Source of the DNA: a bacterium
GTDB lineage: Bacteria > Cyanobacteriota > Sericytochromatia > S15B-MN24 > UBA4093
Assembly: GCA_017744355.1 (NCBI GenBank)
Contig: JAGIBK010000007.1
Span: 124,001-188,000 of the forward strand
Direction: 5' to 3'
DNA length: 64,000 bases
The notes below the pieces were generated by a model that had not been told where the DNA came from, made no database searches, and saw nothing but the letters and a program-made list of their open reading frames with translations. Position numbers and translations under genes: made by a program. This document shows positions 16,133 through 24,731 of this stretch, in pieces. Each line of letters opens with the position of its first letter. Position 1 is the stretch's first letter.

Positions 16133-17086
16133 CTAGCTCAGCTCGAGCATGCGCTTGATGGGCTTGAGGGCCGCCACGCGCAGGTCCTCGTCCATGGTGA
16201 TCTCGGGGCGCAGGTCGCGCAGGCAGAGGTAGAGCTTCTCCAGGGTGTTGAGCTTCATGTGGGGGCAGTCGTTGCAGGCGCAGGTGTCGTCTTCGGGGGG
16301 CGCCGGCACCAGGGTAGCCTTGGGCGAGGCCTTCTGCATCTGGTGGATGATGCCGGGCTCGGTGGCGACGATGTAGGTGCCCTCGGGGTGGTCCGTGACG
16401 TACTTGAGCAGGGCGCTGGTCGAGCCGACCACGTCGGAGATGGCGAGCACGGGGTCCTCGCACTCGGGGTGCGCAATGATCAGCGAGCCCGGGTGCTCCA
16501 TCTTGAGGGCGTGGATCTTGCGGGCCGAGAAGGTCTCGTGGACCATGCAGCTGCCCTGCCACAGGACCATGTCGCGGCCGGTCTCCTTCACGAGGTAGCG
16601 GCCCAGGTTGCGGTCCGGGGCGAAGATGATGCCCTGGTCCTTGGGGATGGAGTTGATGATCTTGACGGCGTTGCTCGAGGTCACGATGTAGTCGCTGAGC
16701 GCCTTGACCTCGGCGGTGCAGTTGATGTACGAGACGACCACGTGATCGGGGTGGCGGGCCTTGAGCGCCGCGAGGCCCTCGGCCGGGCAGCTGTCGGCGA
16801 GGCTGCAGCCGGCTGCCAGGTCGGGCAGCAGGACCTTCTTGGTGGGGTTGAGGATCTTGGCGGTCTCGGCCATGAAGTGGACGCCGGCGAAGACGATCAC
16901 GTCGGCGTCGGTCTTCTCGGCGGCCTGGGCGAGTGCGAGGCTGTCGCCCAGGAAGTCCGCGACGTCCTGGATGTCGGCCTCCTGATAGTAGTGGGCCAGG
17001 ATGATGGCGTTGCGCTCGCGCTTGAGGGCGTCGATGGCGTCGAAGAGGTCGAGCGTCGGATCGATGGGGGCAGTGGTCGTCAGCAT
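16133..17086 (-). CDS. nadA: Quinolinate synthase NadA
   Basis: 317 residues. It condenses iminoaspartate with dihydroxyacetone phosphate to quinolinate in NAD synthesis, using a [4Fe-4S] cluster. Family motifs: [60 protein letters not shown], and [13 protein letters not shown]. The three cluster cysteines are expected in SYINC, WQGSC and NDC. The ATG at 17086 has GGAG 10 bases upstream; the longer open frame is rejected because it lacks homologous sequence. nadB and nadC are not in the window. It is divergent from the arginase gene. Confidence 0.96.
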   Translation of the reverse strand: MLTTTAPIDPTLDLFDAIDALKRERNAIILAHYYQEADIQDVADFLGDSLALAQAAEKTDADVIVFAGVHFMAETAKILNPTKKVLLPDLAAGCSLADSCPAEGLAALKARHPDHVVVSYINCTAEVKALSDYIVTSSNAVKIINSIPKDQGIIFAPDRNLGRYLVKETGRDMVLWQGSCMVHETFSARKIHALKMEHPGSLIIAHPECEDPVLAISDVVGSTSALLKYVTDHPEGTYIVATEPGIIHQMQKASPKATLVPAPPEDDTCACNDCPHMKLNTLEKLYLCLRDLRPEITMDEDLRVAALKPIKRMLELS

Positions 17087-17150
17087 GGCGTTGATTCTCC
17101 GTGGGCATCGGCGTTCGCGCCGATCTTTGATCGTTGGTGATCGATCTTTT

Positions 17151-17156
17151 ATTCTA
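17151..17156 (-). promoter_or_regulatory. Candidate -10 box of nadA
   Basis: The minus strand reads TAGAAT about 65 bases upstream of the nadA ATG. No strong -35 is visible. Between it and nadA lies a GATC-rich stretch (17119-17144) with repeated GATCG and GATCTT words that could bind a regulator; this is only a suggestion. Confidence 0.35.
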
Positions 17157-17233
17157 CCGCATTTCCCGTGCTTTGGGTCGCTTGGCATCGGAGGGGGCCC
17201 GCCTGGCGCAAGACAGGCCATGGGGCGGCCGTG

Positions 17234-17239
17234 TACAAT
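17234..17239 (+). promoter_or_regulatory. Candidate -10 box of the arginase gene
   Basis: TACAAT lies 48 bases upstream of the arginase ATG, within GTGTACAATGG. A partial -35 (AAGACA) occurs at an 18-base spacing. Several genes here have the same pattern of a good TACAAT/TATAAT box and a weak -35. Confidence 0.45.
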
Positions 17240-17286
17240 GGTGGTTAGAACGATTTCAGCAGCGCCTCAAAGGAGAGGGTTTTTTT

Positions 17287-18231
17287 ATGACTGGCCAGCA
17301 GTCACTCAAAAGCGAACACCGTCTTGAATCCCAGGCCGCGCTCGCAGCAGCCATCGTCGGCATCCCCTTCGATCTCGGGGCCCCCCGCCGCGGCTCAGGG
17401 CTCGCGACTCGCGCCATCCGCTACGCCGGCCTCGAGAAGCGCCTGAAGAAGCTCGGCCTCTCGGTGAAGGACCTGGGGGACATCCTGGTCCCCGACATTC
17501 CCGCCCCCCACTCGGACCTCCTCCGGAACCTGCCGGCGGTCGCCGAGGCCGCAGAGGCCGCCTATCACGGCGCCCGCGAGGCGATCATGCAGGGGGCGGT
17601 CGGCGTCTTCCTCGGCGGCGACCATTCGGTCGCCATCGGGACGATCGCCGGAGTGGCCTCGGCCCACGCCGCGCGCGGCGAGCGCCTCGGGATCCTCTGG
17701 TTCGACGCCCACGGCGACTTCAACACGGCCGACACCACCGTCAGCGGCCACATCCACGGCATGCCCTTCGCGGTGGCCCTCGGCCACGGCGTTCCGGAGC
17801 TGACCCACCTGGGCGGCTTCTCGCCCAAGGTCCGGTCGGAGAACGCCGTCTTGATCGGCGCTCGGGACCTGGATGACGAGGAAGAGCGCCTCATGGTGGC
17901 ATCGGGCATCACCGTCTACCGCATGCGCGAGATCGAGCGCCGCGGCATCGAGGCGGTGATGAAAGAGGCGATCGCGATCGCCTCGAACGGCACCGCCGGC
18001 CTCCACGTCAGCTTCGACCTGGACGCGCTGGACCCCAAGGAGGCCCCGGGCGTCGGCAGCCCCTCGCGCCACGGCATGAGTGCCCGCGAGGCGCGCGTCG
18101 CCCTCGGGATGGTCGCCGAGACCGGCTTGATGCGATCCATCGACATGGTCGAGGTCGATCCGCTGCTCGATTCGCGGAACGAGAGCGCCAAGCTCGCCGT
18201 GGACCTCATCGCCGCCGCCTTCACCCGCTAG
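17287..18231 (+). CDS. rocF: Arginase (ureohydrolase family)
   Basis: 314 residues. The ATG at 17287 has AGGAGAGGG (17271-17279) 7 bases upstream. Ureohydrolase motifs with manganese ligands are intact: VFLGGDHSVAIG, LWFDAHGDFNT, SGHIHGMP, and HVSFDLDALDP followed by PGVGSPSRHG. The N-terminal IVGIPFDLGAPRRG and the SGHIHGMPFA segment favour arginase over agmatinase, since arginases have the same N-[IV]-HGMP form. It would hydrolyse arginine to ornithine and urea. A related ureohydrolase activity cannot be excluded without assay. Confidence 0.88.
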   Translation: MTGQQSLKSEHRLESQAALAAAIVGIPFDLGAPRRGSGLATRAIRYAGLEKRLKKLGLSVKDLGDILVPDIPAPHSDLLRNLPAVAEAAEAAYHGAREAIMQGAVGVFLGGDHSVAIGTIAGVASAHAARGERLGILWFDAHGDFNTADTTVSGHIHGMPFAVALGHGVPELTHLGGFSPKVRSENAVLIGARDLDDEEERLMVASGITVYRMREIERRGIEAVMKEAIAIASNGTAGLHVSFDLDALDPKEAPGVGSPSRHGMSAREARVALGMVAETGLMRSIDMVEVDPLLDSRNESAKLAVDLIAAAFTR

Positions 18232-18238
18232 CCTGCTA

Positions 18239-18257
18239 GGGCCGTCCGCGACGGCCC
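18239..18257 (+). terminator. Hairpin terminator after arginase
   Basis: A 7-bp stem (GGGCCGT/ACGGCCC) with a 5-base loop starts 7 bases after the arginase stop. A T5 run occurs about 25 bases later (CTTTTTCC). A second palindrome follows at 18298-18319. Confidence 0.6.
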
Positions 18258-18297
18258 GCTGCACACGGGCGCAACCTCCTGCTTTTTCCCCTTCCTC

Positions 18298-18319
18298 AGG
18301 CGGAGCCATGGCTCCGCCT
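18298..18319 (+). terminator. Second palindrome downstream of arginase
   Basis: A perfect 22-base palindrome (AGGCGGAGCC and its complement) lies 68 bases upstream of the histidine-kinase ATG. It may be a second terminator or a protein-binding site for the kinase promoter; the sequence alone does not decide. Confidence 0.45.
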
Positions 18320-18386
18320 GTTGCTGTCTCCGCTGCTATCGGGGCGTAGAATGACCCCAGCACAGCCAGTGAAAGGGGAGAGGCGG

Positions 18387-20423
18387 ATGAGGCCGACCTT
18401 CGAGGATCTGCGCGCTATCCTGGCGATCGCGATCGCGTACTACGCCGTCGGTAGGCTCGGTTTGCTCGTCGCGATCCCCCCGGGCAACGTCACCTTCCTC
18501 TGGCTGCCTGCCGGCATCGCCCTGGCGGCGCTCTACGCCATGGGCGCCCGGTGGTGGCCCGGTGTCTGGCTGGGAGCGCTCGCCGTCAACGTCGAGGTCT
18601 TCGCCGAAGGCGGCATCGCGCTCGGCCAGAGCCTGGCCCTCGGGGCGTTGATCGCGACGGGGGCGGTCGTGCAGGCAATTCTGGGGGCGTGGCTGCTGCG
18701 CCGCTCGGGCGGCCTGTTCAAGGACGTCGCGAGCGTCTTTCGGTTTGGCGGGCCCATCGCTTTCGGCACGTGCCTGTTGAACGCCACGGTGGGGGTCACG
18801 GCGCTCTGCACGGCCGGCATGATCCCATGGACCGCCTTTCCCGGGACCTGGTTGACGTGGTGGCTCGGGGACTCCGCCGGGGTGCTCGTCGCCACCCCGT
18901 TCATCCTCGCATGGTGGCAGCGGCCGGCCTCCACGCGGCGCTGGAGGGCGACCGCCCTCGGTTTTCTGGCGCTCGCGCTCGTCTCGGCCGTCGTCTTCTT
19001 GAACGCCCATGCCTGGCCTATCGCCTACCTGCCGGTCCCCCTCGTCGTCTGGTTGAGTCTCAAGTACCGGCTCCGCGGAGCGGTCTCGGCCACCGCCCTG
19101 GTCTTCGCCTTCGCGTTGGCCGGGGCGCTATCGGGCCTCGGCCCTTATGAGGGGCGCGAGGTCCAAGAGGCCCTCATGCTGTTTTGCAGCTACGTGGTCG
19201 TGGTGTCGCTGACCGCCTTGGTGCTCGTGGTGGTCGAGGGCGGGCGTCGGCAGGCGGATCGCGGCTTGAAGGAGACGCTCACCGCGCTTGAGGAGAACCT
19301 GCAAGCGCGCAAGCGGATGGAGGATCGCCTGCGTGAGAGCGAGCATCGCTTCCGGACGCTCGCCATGCGCGTGCCGGTCGGGATCTTCATGACCGACGCG
19401 GCGGGCGACTGCGTCTTCGTCAACGAGCGGTGGCGCTTCTTCACGGGCCTCACCGAAGCGCAGGCCCTGGGGACGGGGTGGGCGTCCGCTTTGCATCCGA
19501 TCGACCGCGAGCGGGTCAGCGCCGAGTGGGAAGCGGCCGTGGCGGCGGGGCGCGAGTTTTCGAGCGAGTATCGGTTCATGCGTCCGGACGGGTCCTTCAT
19601 CTGGGTCTACGGCAACGCGAGCCCGCTCGATCCGGACGCCGGGGGGGCGGTGGGCTACGTCGGGACCCTGACGGATCTGACCGAGCGGATCGAGGCCGAG
19701 CGCCTCAAGCTCAGCTTCGTCAACGCGGTATCGCACGACCTGCGCACGCCCCTGGCCTCCATCATGGGCTTCGCCGAGTTCCTGGAGGACGGGCTCGCAG
19801 GCCCGCTCAACCCGGCGCAGGGCGAGTACCTTTCTCAAATCCAGCGGGGCGTCAGGCGCCTCGAGCAGCTGGTCGACGACCTCCTGGACTTTGCGACGAT
19901 CGAGGCGGGCTCCTTCCGGCTGAGCATCGTGCCGGTGGATTTCGGCGCCTTGCTGCGTGAGGTCGCCGCCAGCCTTCGGCCTCAGGCCGAGGAGGGGCAG
20001 CTCGCCCTCGAACTCGAGATCGCGCCCGATTCGCTCCTGGTGCCCATGGATTGCCGGCGCATCGAGCGCGTCGTCATGAACCTGCTGCAGAACGCCATCA
20101 AGTTCAGCCCCCAAGGCGGGAGCATCGTGGTGCGGGCCGTGGTCGAGGGAGATTGCCTGCGCTGCGAGGTGGTGGACCGCGGGCGGGGCATCCCGACCAA
20201 CGATTTGCCGAAGCTCTTCAAGCCTTTCGGCCAGCTGGAGGCCGGTAACGTCAAGGGCGGCGCCGGGCTCGGCCTCAGCATCAGCAAGAGCATCGTCGAG
20301 GCGCACCACGGAACGATCGGCGTCCGGAGCACGGTGGGAGAGGGGAGCACCTTCTGGTTCACGCTCCCCCTGAGCACGCGTCATGCGCCGGTGACGACGC
20401 CCTGCGCGCCGTCGATCAGATGA
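18387..20423 (+). CDS. MASE1-PAS sensor histidine kinase
   Basis: 678 residues. The ATG at 18387 follows AGGGGAGAGGCGG. Residues about 10-285 are a multi-pass MASE1 membrane sensor (RLGLLVAIPPGNVTFLWLP, AGIALAALYAMGARWWPGVW). A short coiled coil leads to a PAS domain (about residues 320-435; VGIFMTDAAGDCVFVNERW), HisKA with the phospho-acceptor in NAVSHDLRTPLAS (H450) and HATPase_c with the N box NLLQNAIKFSPQGG, G1 DRGRGIP and G2 GAGLGLSISKSI. The stimulus is unknown. No response regulator gene is adjacent, so it is an orphan kinase. Confidence 0.92.
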   Translation: MRPTFEDLRAILAIAIAYYAVGRLGLLVAIPPGNVTFLWLPAGIALAALYAMGARWWPGVWLGALAVNVEVFAEGGIALGQSLALGALIATGAVVQAILGAWLLRRSGGLFKDVASVFRFGGPIAFGTCLLNATVGVTALCTAGMIPWTAFPGTWLTWWLGDSAGVLVATPFILAWWQRPASTRRWRATALGFLALALVSAVVFLNAHAWPIAYLPVPLVVWLSLKYRLRGAVSATALVFAFALAGALSGLGPYEGREVQEALMLFCSYVVVVSLTALVLVVVEGGRRQADRGLKETLTALEENLQARKRMEDRLRESEHRFRTLAMRVPVGIFMTDAAGDCVFVNERWRFFTGLTEAQALGTGWASALHPIDRERVSAEWEAAVAAGREFSSEYRFMRPDGSFIWVYGNASPLDPDAGGAVGYVGTLTDLTERIEAERLKLSFVNAVSHDLRTPLASIMGFAEFLEDGLAGPLNPAQGEYLSQIQRGVRRLEQLVDDLLDFATIEAGSFRLSIVPVDFGALLREVAASLRPQAEEGQLALELEIAPDSLLVPMDCRRIERVVMNLLQNAIKFSPQGGSIVVRAVVEGDCLRCEVVDRGRGIPTNDLPKLFKPFGQLEAGNVKGGAGLGLSISKSIVEAHHGTIGVRSTVGEGSTFWFTLPLSTRHAPVTTPCAPSIR

Positions 20424-21915
20424 ACTTCTTGGGGTCCACCGGGCGACCGTTGACCCGGACCTCGTAGTGCACGTGCGGGCCGGTGGCGCGGCCGGTCTCG
20501 CCCACCAAGGCGATGGTCTCGCCCTGGCCGACTCGATCGCCGGTGCTCACCATGATCTTGGAGCAGTGGGCGTAGCGGGTCACGACCCCGTCCGCGTGGC
20601 GGATGTCCACGGTCTTGCCGTAGGCGCCGTCCCAGCCCGCCGTGACGACGACGCCGGCCTTGGAGGCGCGGATGGGCGCGCCCACGTGGTTGGTGATGTC
20701 CAGCCCCGAGTGGAAGTGATCGCCCCGGTAGCCGTAGCCGCTCGACAGGCGACCTGCCGTCGGCCAGAGGAAGGTCTTGCTGACCGCGCGGCCGAGATCC
20801 CCGAGCAGGCCGCGGCTCGCCACCTTGCGCTTGTCGCGCTTGCGGTAGTTGCGGCCCTCGCCGTCATCCGCCTTGGGGGTCGCGGGGATGACGATCTTGC
20901 GGCCGATCTTGAGGCGGGTGTGGAAGTCGATGTCGTTGGCCTCGACCAGGTCCGCGACCCGCAGGTCGTACTTGTCCGCGATGCCCGAGAGGGTGTCGCC
21001 GTCCTGGATCTCGTAGGTGGTCGAGCGGGTGCGCTTCTTCTTGGGCTTGGCGGCAGGCTTTTCGGCCTTCTCGGCGGGGACCGCCGCGGCGCGCGCGCCG
21101 CCCGCCTCGTGGCGCGTCAGCTGATCCTGGGTCTTGAGGACCGGAGTCTCGGGAGCGGCCGTATCGAACGGGATGGGGATGAGCAGGGTCTGGCCGACCT
21201 TGAGGTGGCTGTCCTGGCCGAAGCCGTTGGCGGCGCGCAGCGCGCGGCGCGTGATGCGGTGGGCCTTGGCGATCTCGGAGATGGTGTCGCCGGAGACGAC
21301 GCGGTAGGTCTTGGTCGGGGCGAGGACCAGGGGCACGGCCGGAGTCGTGCCGGCCTTGGTCGGTGCCGGAGCGACCTGCTGGGGCTGCTCGGGTCCGGTC
21401 TGCTCGGCGGCTTGCTTGGGCTGGGAGGGACCGGCCACCTCGGCAGCGGCCTGAATGGGCTGCTCGGGAGCGGGGCTTCCTGCGCTCACCGGGGCGACGG
21501 CGGCCTTGGGGGAGGCTGAGAGCTGCTGGGCGGGCAGGTTCTTCCAGGCGACGAAGGCGAGCAGCGGGAGCGAGACCGCCAGGCCGCCCACCAACGCGAC
21601 ACGGCGGCCCATGGCGGCGCTCGCGCGGCGGCGATTGCGGTACTCCGACAGCGGGATCTGGTAGCGGAAGACGCCCAGGTCCTCGGTGCGCGCCTCGTAG
21701 GACGAAGGCTCGGCCGTGGGCTTCGGGGGCACGCTGACCAGGAAGCGGATGCCGCTCAAGAGGCGGTCCGACAGGGTCTTGCGGGAGACGCCGAAGCGCA
21801 GACCGTTGAGGTTGAGAGGGGTGAGGGGCTCGCTCTCCGACGACGCGGTGTAGCGGAAAGCCGAGATCTCGGGCGAGTCGGCTTGGTTACGTTCTTGCGT
21901 CGTTGTCTGCGGCAC
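20416..21915 (-). CDS. LysM-domain M23-family peptidoglycan endopeptidase, membrane-anchored
   Basis: 499 residues. A GTG start at 21915 is chosen because AGAGGGGG lies 5 bases before it, inside the longer open frame. A cytoplasmic N-terminal stretch of about 110 residues precedes one membrane segment (RRVALVGGLAVSLPLLAFVA), then a Pro/Ala/Gln-rich linker, LysM 1 (TYRVVSGDTISEIAKAHRIT), LysM 2 (TYEIQDGDTLSGIADKYDLR) and a C-terminal M23 domain with zinc motifs HFHSGLD and HVHYE. It should cut peptide cross-links in the periplasm or activate amidases as EnvC does. All ligands are present, so it is probably active. It overlaps the kinase gene end by 8 bases (convergent). A 62-bp repeat element lies just upstream. 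Confidence 0.92.
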   Translation of the reverse strand: MPQTTTQERNQADSPEISAFRYTASSESEPLTPLNLNGLRFGVSRKTLSDRLLSGIRFLVSVPPKPTAEPSSYEARTEDLGVFRYQIPLSEYRNRRRASAAMGRRVALVGGLAVSLPLLAFVAWKNLPAQQLSASPKAAVAPVSAGSPAPEQPIQAAAEVAGPSQPKQAAEQTGPEQPQQVAPAPTKAGTTPAVPLVLAPTKTYRVVSGDTISEIAKAHRITRRALRAANGFGQDSHLKVGQTLLIPIPFDTAAPETPVLKTQDQLTRHEAGGARAAAVPAEKAEKPAAKPKKKRTRSTTYEIQDGDTLSGIADKYDLRVADLVEANDIDFHTRLKIGRKIVIPATPKADDGEGRNYRKRDKRKVASRGLLGDLGRAVSKTFLWPTAGRLSSGYGYRGDHFHSGLDITNHVGAPIRASKAGVVVTAGWDGAYGKTVDIRHADGVVTRYAHCSKIMVSTGDRVGQGETIALVGETGRATGPHVHYEVRVNGRPVDPKKFI

Positions 21916-21946
21916 TGGAACCCCCTCTTGTATGTAACGAACATCT

Positions 21947-22008
21947 AACAAAACCAGGCATGTTTCGCGTTTTTGCCGCCGAAAGCGGCTTGATTGAACA
22001 GTTTTGTT
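21947..22008 (-). repeat. 62-bp hairpin element, copy 1 (upstream of the LysM/M23 gene)
   Basis: Read on the minus strand, this is the same length and about 51 of 62 bases identical to the element at 29149-29210. Constant parts are the first 13 bases (AACAAAACTGTTC), a central AGCCGCT..CGGCGGC stem and the last 18 bases (AACATGCCTGGTTTTGTT); the spacers vary. Ends AACAAAAC/GTTTTGTT are complementary, so it can fold. It is oriented toward, and ends about 31 bases before, the downstream start codon. It could be a 5'-UTR RNA structure, a protein-binding site or a small miniature repeat. Confidence 0.75.
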
Positions 22009-22043
22009 ACACGCTCTAAGGCTACTTTGTGTCCAAAGATTAA

Positions 22044-22064
22044 GCCCCCGGCGTTGCCGGGGGC
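22044..22064 (-). terminator. Rho gene terminator
   Basis: A 9-bp GC stem (GCCCCCGGC/GCCGGGGGC) with a 3-base loop begins 6 bases after the rho stop on the minus strand, followed by TTAATCTTT. It is a good intrinsic terminator. Confidence 0.8.
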
Positions 22065-22070
22065 TCTAGG

Positions 22071-24224
22071 CTAGGAATCGCTGATGGCCATCAAGAACTC
22101 GGCGTTGGATTTGGTGCGACTGAGCCGGTCGGCCAGGAACTCCGTGACCTCGGCGGTGTCGCCCGCGTCCATCGTCTTGCGCAGGATGCGCTGCTTGCGC
22201 AGCTCCTCGGGCGTGAGCAGGAGCTCCTCCTTGCGGGTGCTGCTGCGCTTGATGTCGATGGCCGGGAAGATCCGGCGATCGGCGAGCCGGCGATCGAGCG
22301 TGAGCTCCGAGTTGCCGGTGCCCTTGAATTCTTCGTAGATGACCTCGTCCATGCGCGAGCCGGTGTCGACCAGCGCGGTGGCGATGATGGTCAGGCTCCC
22401 CGAGCGCTCCAGCTTGCGGGCGGCGCCGAAGAAGCGCTTGGGCTTGTGCATGGCGTTCGGGTCGAGACCGCCCGACAGGGTGCGGCCCGAGGGCGGCATC
22501 GCCGAGTTGTAGGCGCGCGCCAGACGGGTGATCGAGTCGAGCAGGATGACCACGTCCTTGCCCTGCTCCACCTGACGCTTGGCCTTCTCCATGACGAGCT
22601 CGGCGACGCGGATGTGGTTCTCGGGCAGCTCGTCGAAGGTCGAGGCCACGACCTCGCCGTTGATGGAGCGCTGCATGTCCGTGACCTCTTCGGGGCGCTC
22701 GTCCACGAGCAGCGCGATGAGGTGGACCTCGGGGTGGTTCTCCGAGATGGAGTTGGCCACCTGCTTGAGCAGGGTGGTCTTACCGGCCTTGGGCGGCGAG
22801 ACGATCAGGGCGCGCTGACCCTTGCCCAGCGGGTTGAACAGGTCCATGAGGCGCATGGACAGGTTGGTCCCGGTGGTCTCGAGCTTGAGGCGCTCGCAGG
22901 GGTAGATGGGCGTCAGGTTCTCGAAGGGGATCCGGTGGTAGGTGGAGTCCCCGGGCTGCTCATTGACGGTCTCGACCTTGACCAGCGCGAAGTACTTCTC
23001 GCCCTCCTTGGGGGGGCGGACCTGGGCCTCGATCACGTCGCCGGCCCACAGGTCGAAGCGGCGGATCTGGGTCTGCGAGACGAAGATGTCGTCCGGCGAG
23101 GGCAGGTACTGGGAGACCCGCAGGTAGCCGTAGCCCTCGGGCTGCACCTCGAGCACGCCCTTGGCGTGGATGGTGCCCGTCTTGTCGGTCTGCGTCTGCA
23201 TGATCCGGTAGATCAGCTCGTGCCGACGGAGGCGACGGTAGTTGAAGATGTTGAACTGGCGAGCGAGCTCGAACAGGTCCGCCATGTCCATGGTGTCGAG
23301 GGCGGCGACGTCGACCTCGGGCAGGGTGCCAAGCTCCTGGCCCCGCTCGGCCATCAAGGCCTCCTGGAACTCACGGGCCTCGCGCATCTCGCGGATCTCG
23401 CGCTCGGTGGCGCGGTTGCCGCGGTTGTCCTCGCGCATGAAGCCCTGCTGCTGGCCCCGGCGCTGATCCCGATCGCGATGACGCTGCTCGCGCTGCTCAC
23501 GGTGGCGCTGTTCGCGATCGCGGTTCCGCTGGTCGCGGTCGCGGAAGCCCTGACGATCGCCCTGCTGACGCTCCTGGCGCTCACCCTGCTCGCGGGGCTG
23601 GCGCTCCTGGCGCTCACCTTGCTCGCGGGGCTGGCGCTCCTGGCGCTCACCTTGCTCGCGGGGCTGACGCTCCTGGCGCTCACCCTGCTCGCGGGGCTGA
23701 CGCTCCTGGCGCTCACCCTGCTCGCGGGGCTGGCGCTCCTGACGTTCATGACGCTCGCCCTGCTCACGGGGCTGGCGCTCCTGGCGATCGCGCCGGTCGC
23801 GGCGTTCGTGCCGCTCGCGGACGACGGGGGCCGTTTCGGGGGCAGCCTGAGGGGCAGGGGCCGCTTCGGCGGCGGGGGCCGGCGCTTCGGCCTGGGGGGC
23901 CGCGACGGGATTCTCGACCGCAGCTTCGGCCGTCTGGGCGGCGCGGGTGCGGGAGGTGCGGCTACGGGGTTCGCGGGGGGCGCGGGTGCGGGTGGTCGCC
24001 GGCGCGGCTTCGGCCTCAGGGGCGGCCGCAGAGGGAGCGGCGGGTTCCGCAGCGGGCTCCGCGGTGGCGGTCTGGGCGGCGGCTGCGGCTGCGGCGCGGG
24101 CTTGCGCGGCGCGGGTCGGGCGGCGGCGGGAGGTGGCCGGCGCGTCTTCGAGCATCACGGCAGCCGAGGGTTCCGCAGGGCCAACGGATTCGGGCGCATT
24201 AGAGCGCTTAGCCGAGGTTTCCAA
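22071..24224 (-). CDS. rho: Transcription termination factor Rho with long disordered N-terminus
   Basis: 717 residues against about 420 for E. coli Rho. The catalytic core (about residues 310-717) is complete: Rho N-terminal helix region (MDMADLFELARQFNIFNYRR), RNA-binding CSD (EGYGYLRVSQYLPSPDDIFV), Walker A PPKAGKTTLLKQ, Walker B VVILLDSITRLARAYN and Q/R-loop regions. The first 300 residues are low-complexity: an Ala/Pro/Glu-rich part, then about six tandem copies of an 11-residue Arg/Gln/Glu repeat (ERQERQPREQG) and a Arg/Gln/Asp-rich part. The start is uncertain: TTG at 24224 with weak GAGTGA upstream, or an ATG at 24155. A strong promoter lies upstream. Confidence 0.93.
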   Translation of the reverse strand: METSAKRSNAPESVGPAEPSAAVMLEDAPATSRRRPTRAAQARAAAAAAAQTATAEPAAEPAAPSAAAPEAEAAPATTRTRAPREPRSRTSRTRAAQTAEAAVENPVAAPQAEAPAPAAEAAPAPQAAPETAPVVRERHERRDRRDRQERQPREQGERHERQERQPREQGERQERQPREQGERQERQPREQGERQERQPREQGERQERQPREQGERQERQQGDRQGFRDRDQRNRDREQRHREQREQRHRDRDQRRGQQQGFMREDNRGNRATEREIREMREAREFQEALMAERGQELGTLPEVDVAALDTMDMADLFELARQFNIFNYRRLRRHELIYRIMQTQTDKTGTIHAKGVLEVQPEGYGYLRVSQYLPSPDDIFVSQTQIRRFDLWAGDVIEAQVRPPKEGEKYFALVKVETVNEQPGDSTYHRIPFENLTPIYPCERLKLETTGTNLSMRLMDLFNPLGKGQRALIVSPPKAGKTTLLKQVANSISENHPEVHLIALLVDERPEEVTDMQRSINGEVVASTFDELPENHIRVAELVMEKAKRQVEQGKDVVILLDSITRLARAYNSAMPPSGRTLSGGLDPNAMHKPKRFFGAARKLERSGSLTIIATALVDTGSRMDEVIYEEFKGTGNSELTLDRRLADRRIFPAIDIKRSSTRKEELLLTPEELRKQRILRKTMDAGDTAEVTEFLADRLSRTKSNAEFLMAISDS
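23566..23785 (-). repeat. 33-bp tandem repeats within rho
   Basis: About six tandem units of roughly 33 bp encode an 11-residue Arg/Gln/Glu/Pro repeat in the N-terminal extension of Rho. The units are nearly identical at DNA level, including synonymous positions, so they arose recently and are likely to vary in number between strains. Confidence 0.85.
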
Positions 24225-24302
24225 ACAGAGTCACTCGCTTTCAGAGGGAGTTGGAAGTGTCATTGGAATTGTCGTGGGGGTTGTGACCTCAATCACAGGG
24301 GC

Positions 24303-24331
24303 ATCATAGCATCACCCCTCGGCTACGTCAA
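24303..24331 (-). promoter_or_regulatory. Sigma-70-type promoter of rho
   Basis: On the minus strand TTGACG (24326-24331) and TATGAT (24303-24308) are separated by exactly 17 bases. Transcription would start near 24296, giving a leader of about 70 bases before the TTG start. It is the best promoter in the window. Confidence 0.7.
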
Positions 24332-24395
24332 CGAAAATACTCAAGCAAGCGTTTTCCCTCGTCGTTCAGGGGGATCCGGCTTGCCTCAAAGCCGC

Positions 24396-24431
24396 GCGGC
24401 GCCCCGCTCACGACTCGGATCGGGGCGCCGC
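24396..24431 (-). terminator. Terminator of the yggS-sepF-proC-yggT operon
   Basis: An 11-bp perfect GC-rich stem (GCGGCGCCCCG and complement) with a 14-base loop lies 34 bases after the yggT stop on the minus strand. The T-run that follows is short (GGCTTTGAGG). It separates yggT from the rho promoter. Confidence 0.6.
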
Positions 24432-24464
24432 GAAGGGCGATTGAAGGGAAAGGCGAGACCGCGT

Positions 24465-24728
24465 TTACGAGATGTTCGCCAAGAGCGAGATGATCGCGCG
24501 CAGGGCGATGCTGTAGACGAAGTAGGCGATGATCGGCGAGATGTCGATGCCGCCCATGGGCATCAGGCGCCTAAAGGGCGCGAGGGTCGGCTCGATCACA
24601 CGACCCACCAGCTCCACGGCCGGGTGGTTGCGCGGTACCTGCGGGATCCACGACAGGATCACCCAGATGAACAGCAGGATCTGCCAGATCTGGAAGAGGT
24701 TGGTGAGGACCTGGACCAAGAGGTACAT
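24465..24728 (-). CDS. yggT: YggT-family membrane protein
   Basis: 87 residues with two hydrophobic segments and the family motif IWVILSWIPQVPRNHPAVEL, followed by RVIEPTLAPFRRLMP and IDISPIIAYFVYSIALRAII. YggT proteins are small integral membrane proteins, in some bacteria and plastids linked to ion homeostasis or division-site function. Placement after sepF and proC matches the conserved dcw-flanking order seen in Gram-positives and Cyanobacteria. It starts 3 bases after proC and is the last gene of the operon. Confidence 0.9.
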   Translation of the reverse strand: MYLLVQVLTNLFQIWQILLFIWVILSWIPQVPRNHPAVELVGRVIEPTLAPFRRLMPMGGIDISPIIAYFVYSIALRAIISLLANIS

Positions 24729-24731
24729 GAC

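Noticed and set aside
23566-23785. CRISPR array
   Set aside because: Contiguous 33-bp repeats without spacers that encode an 11-residue unit in frame with rho.
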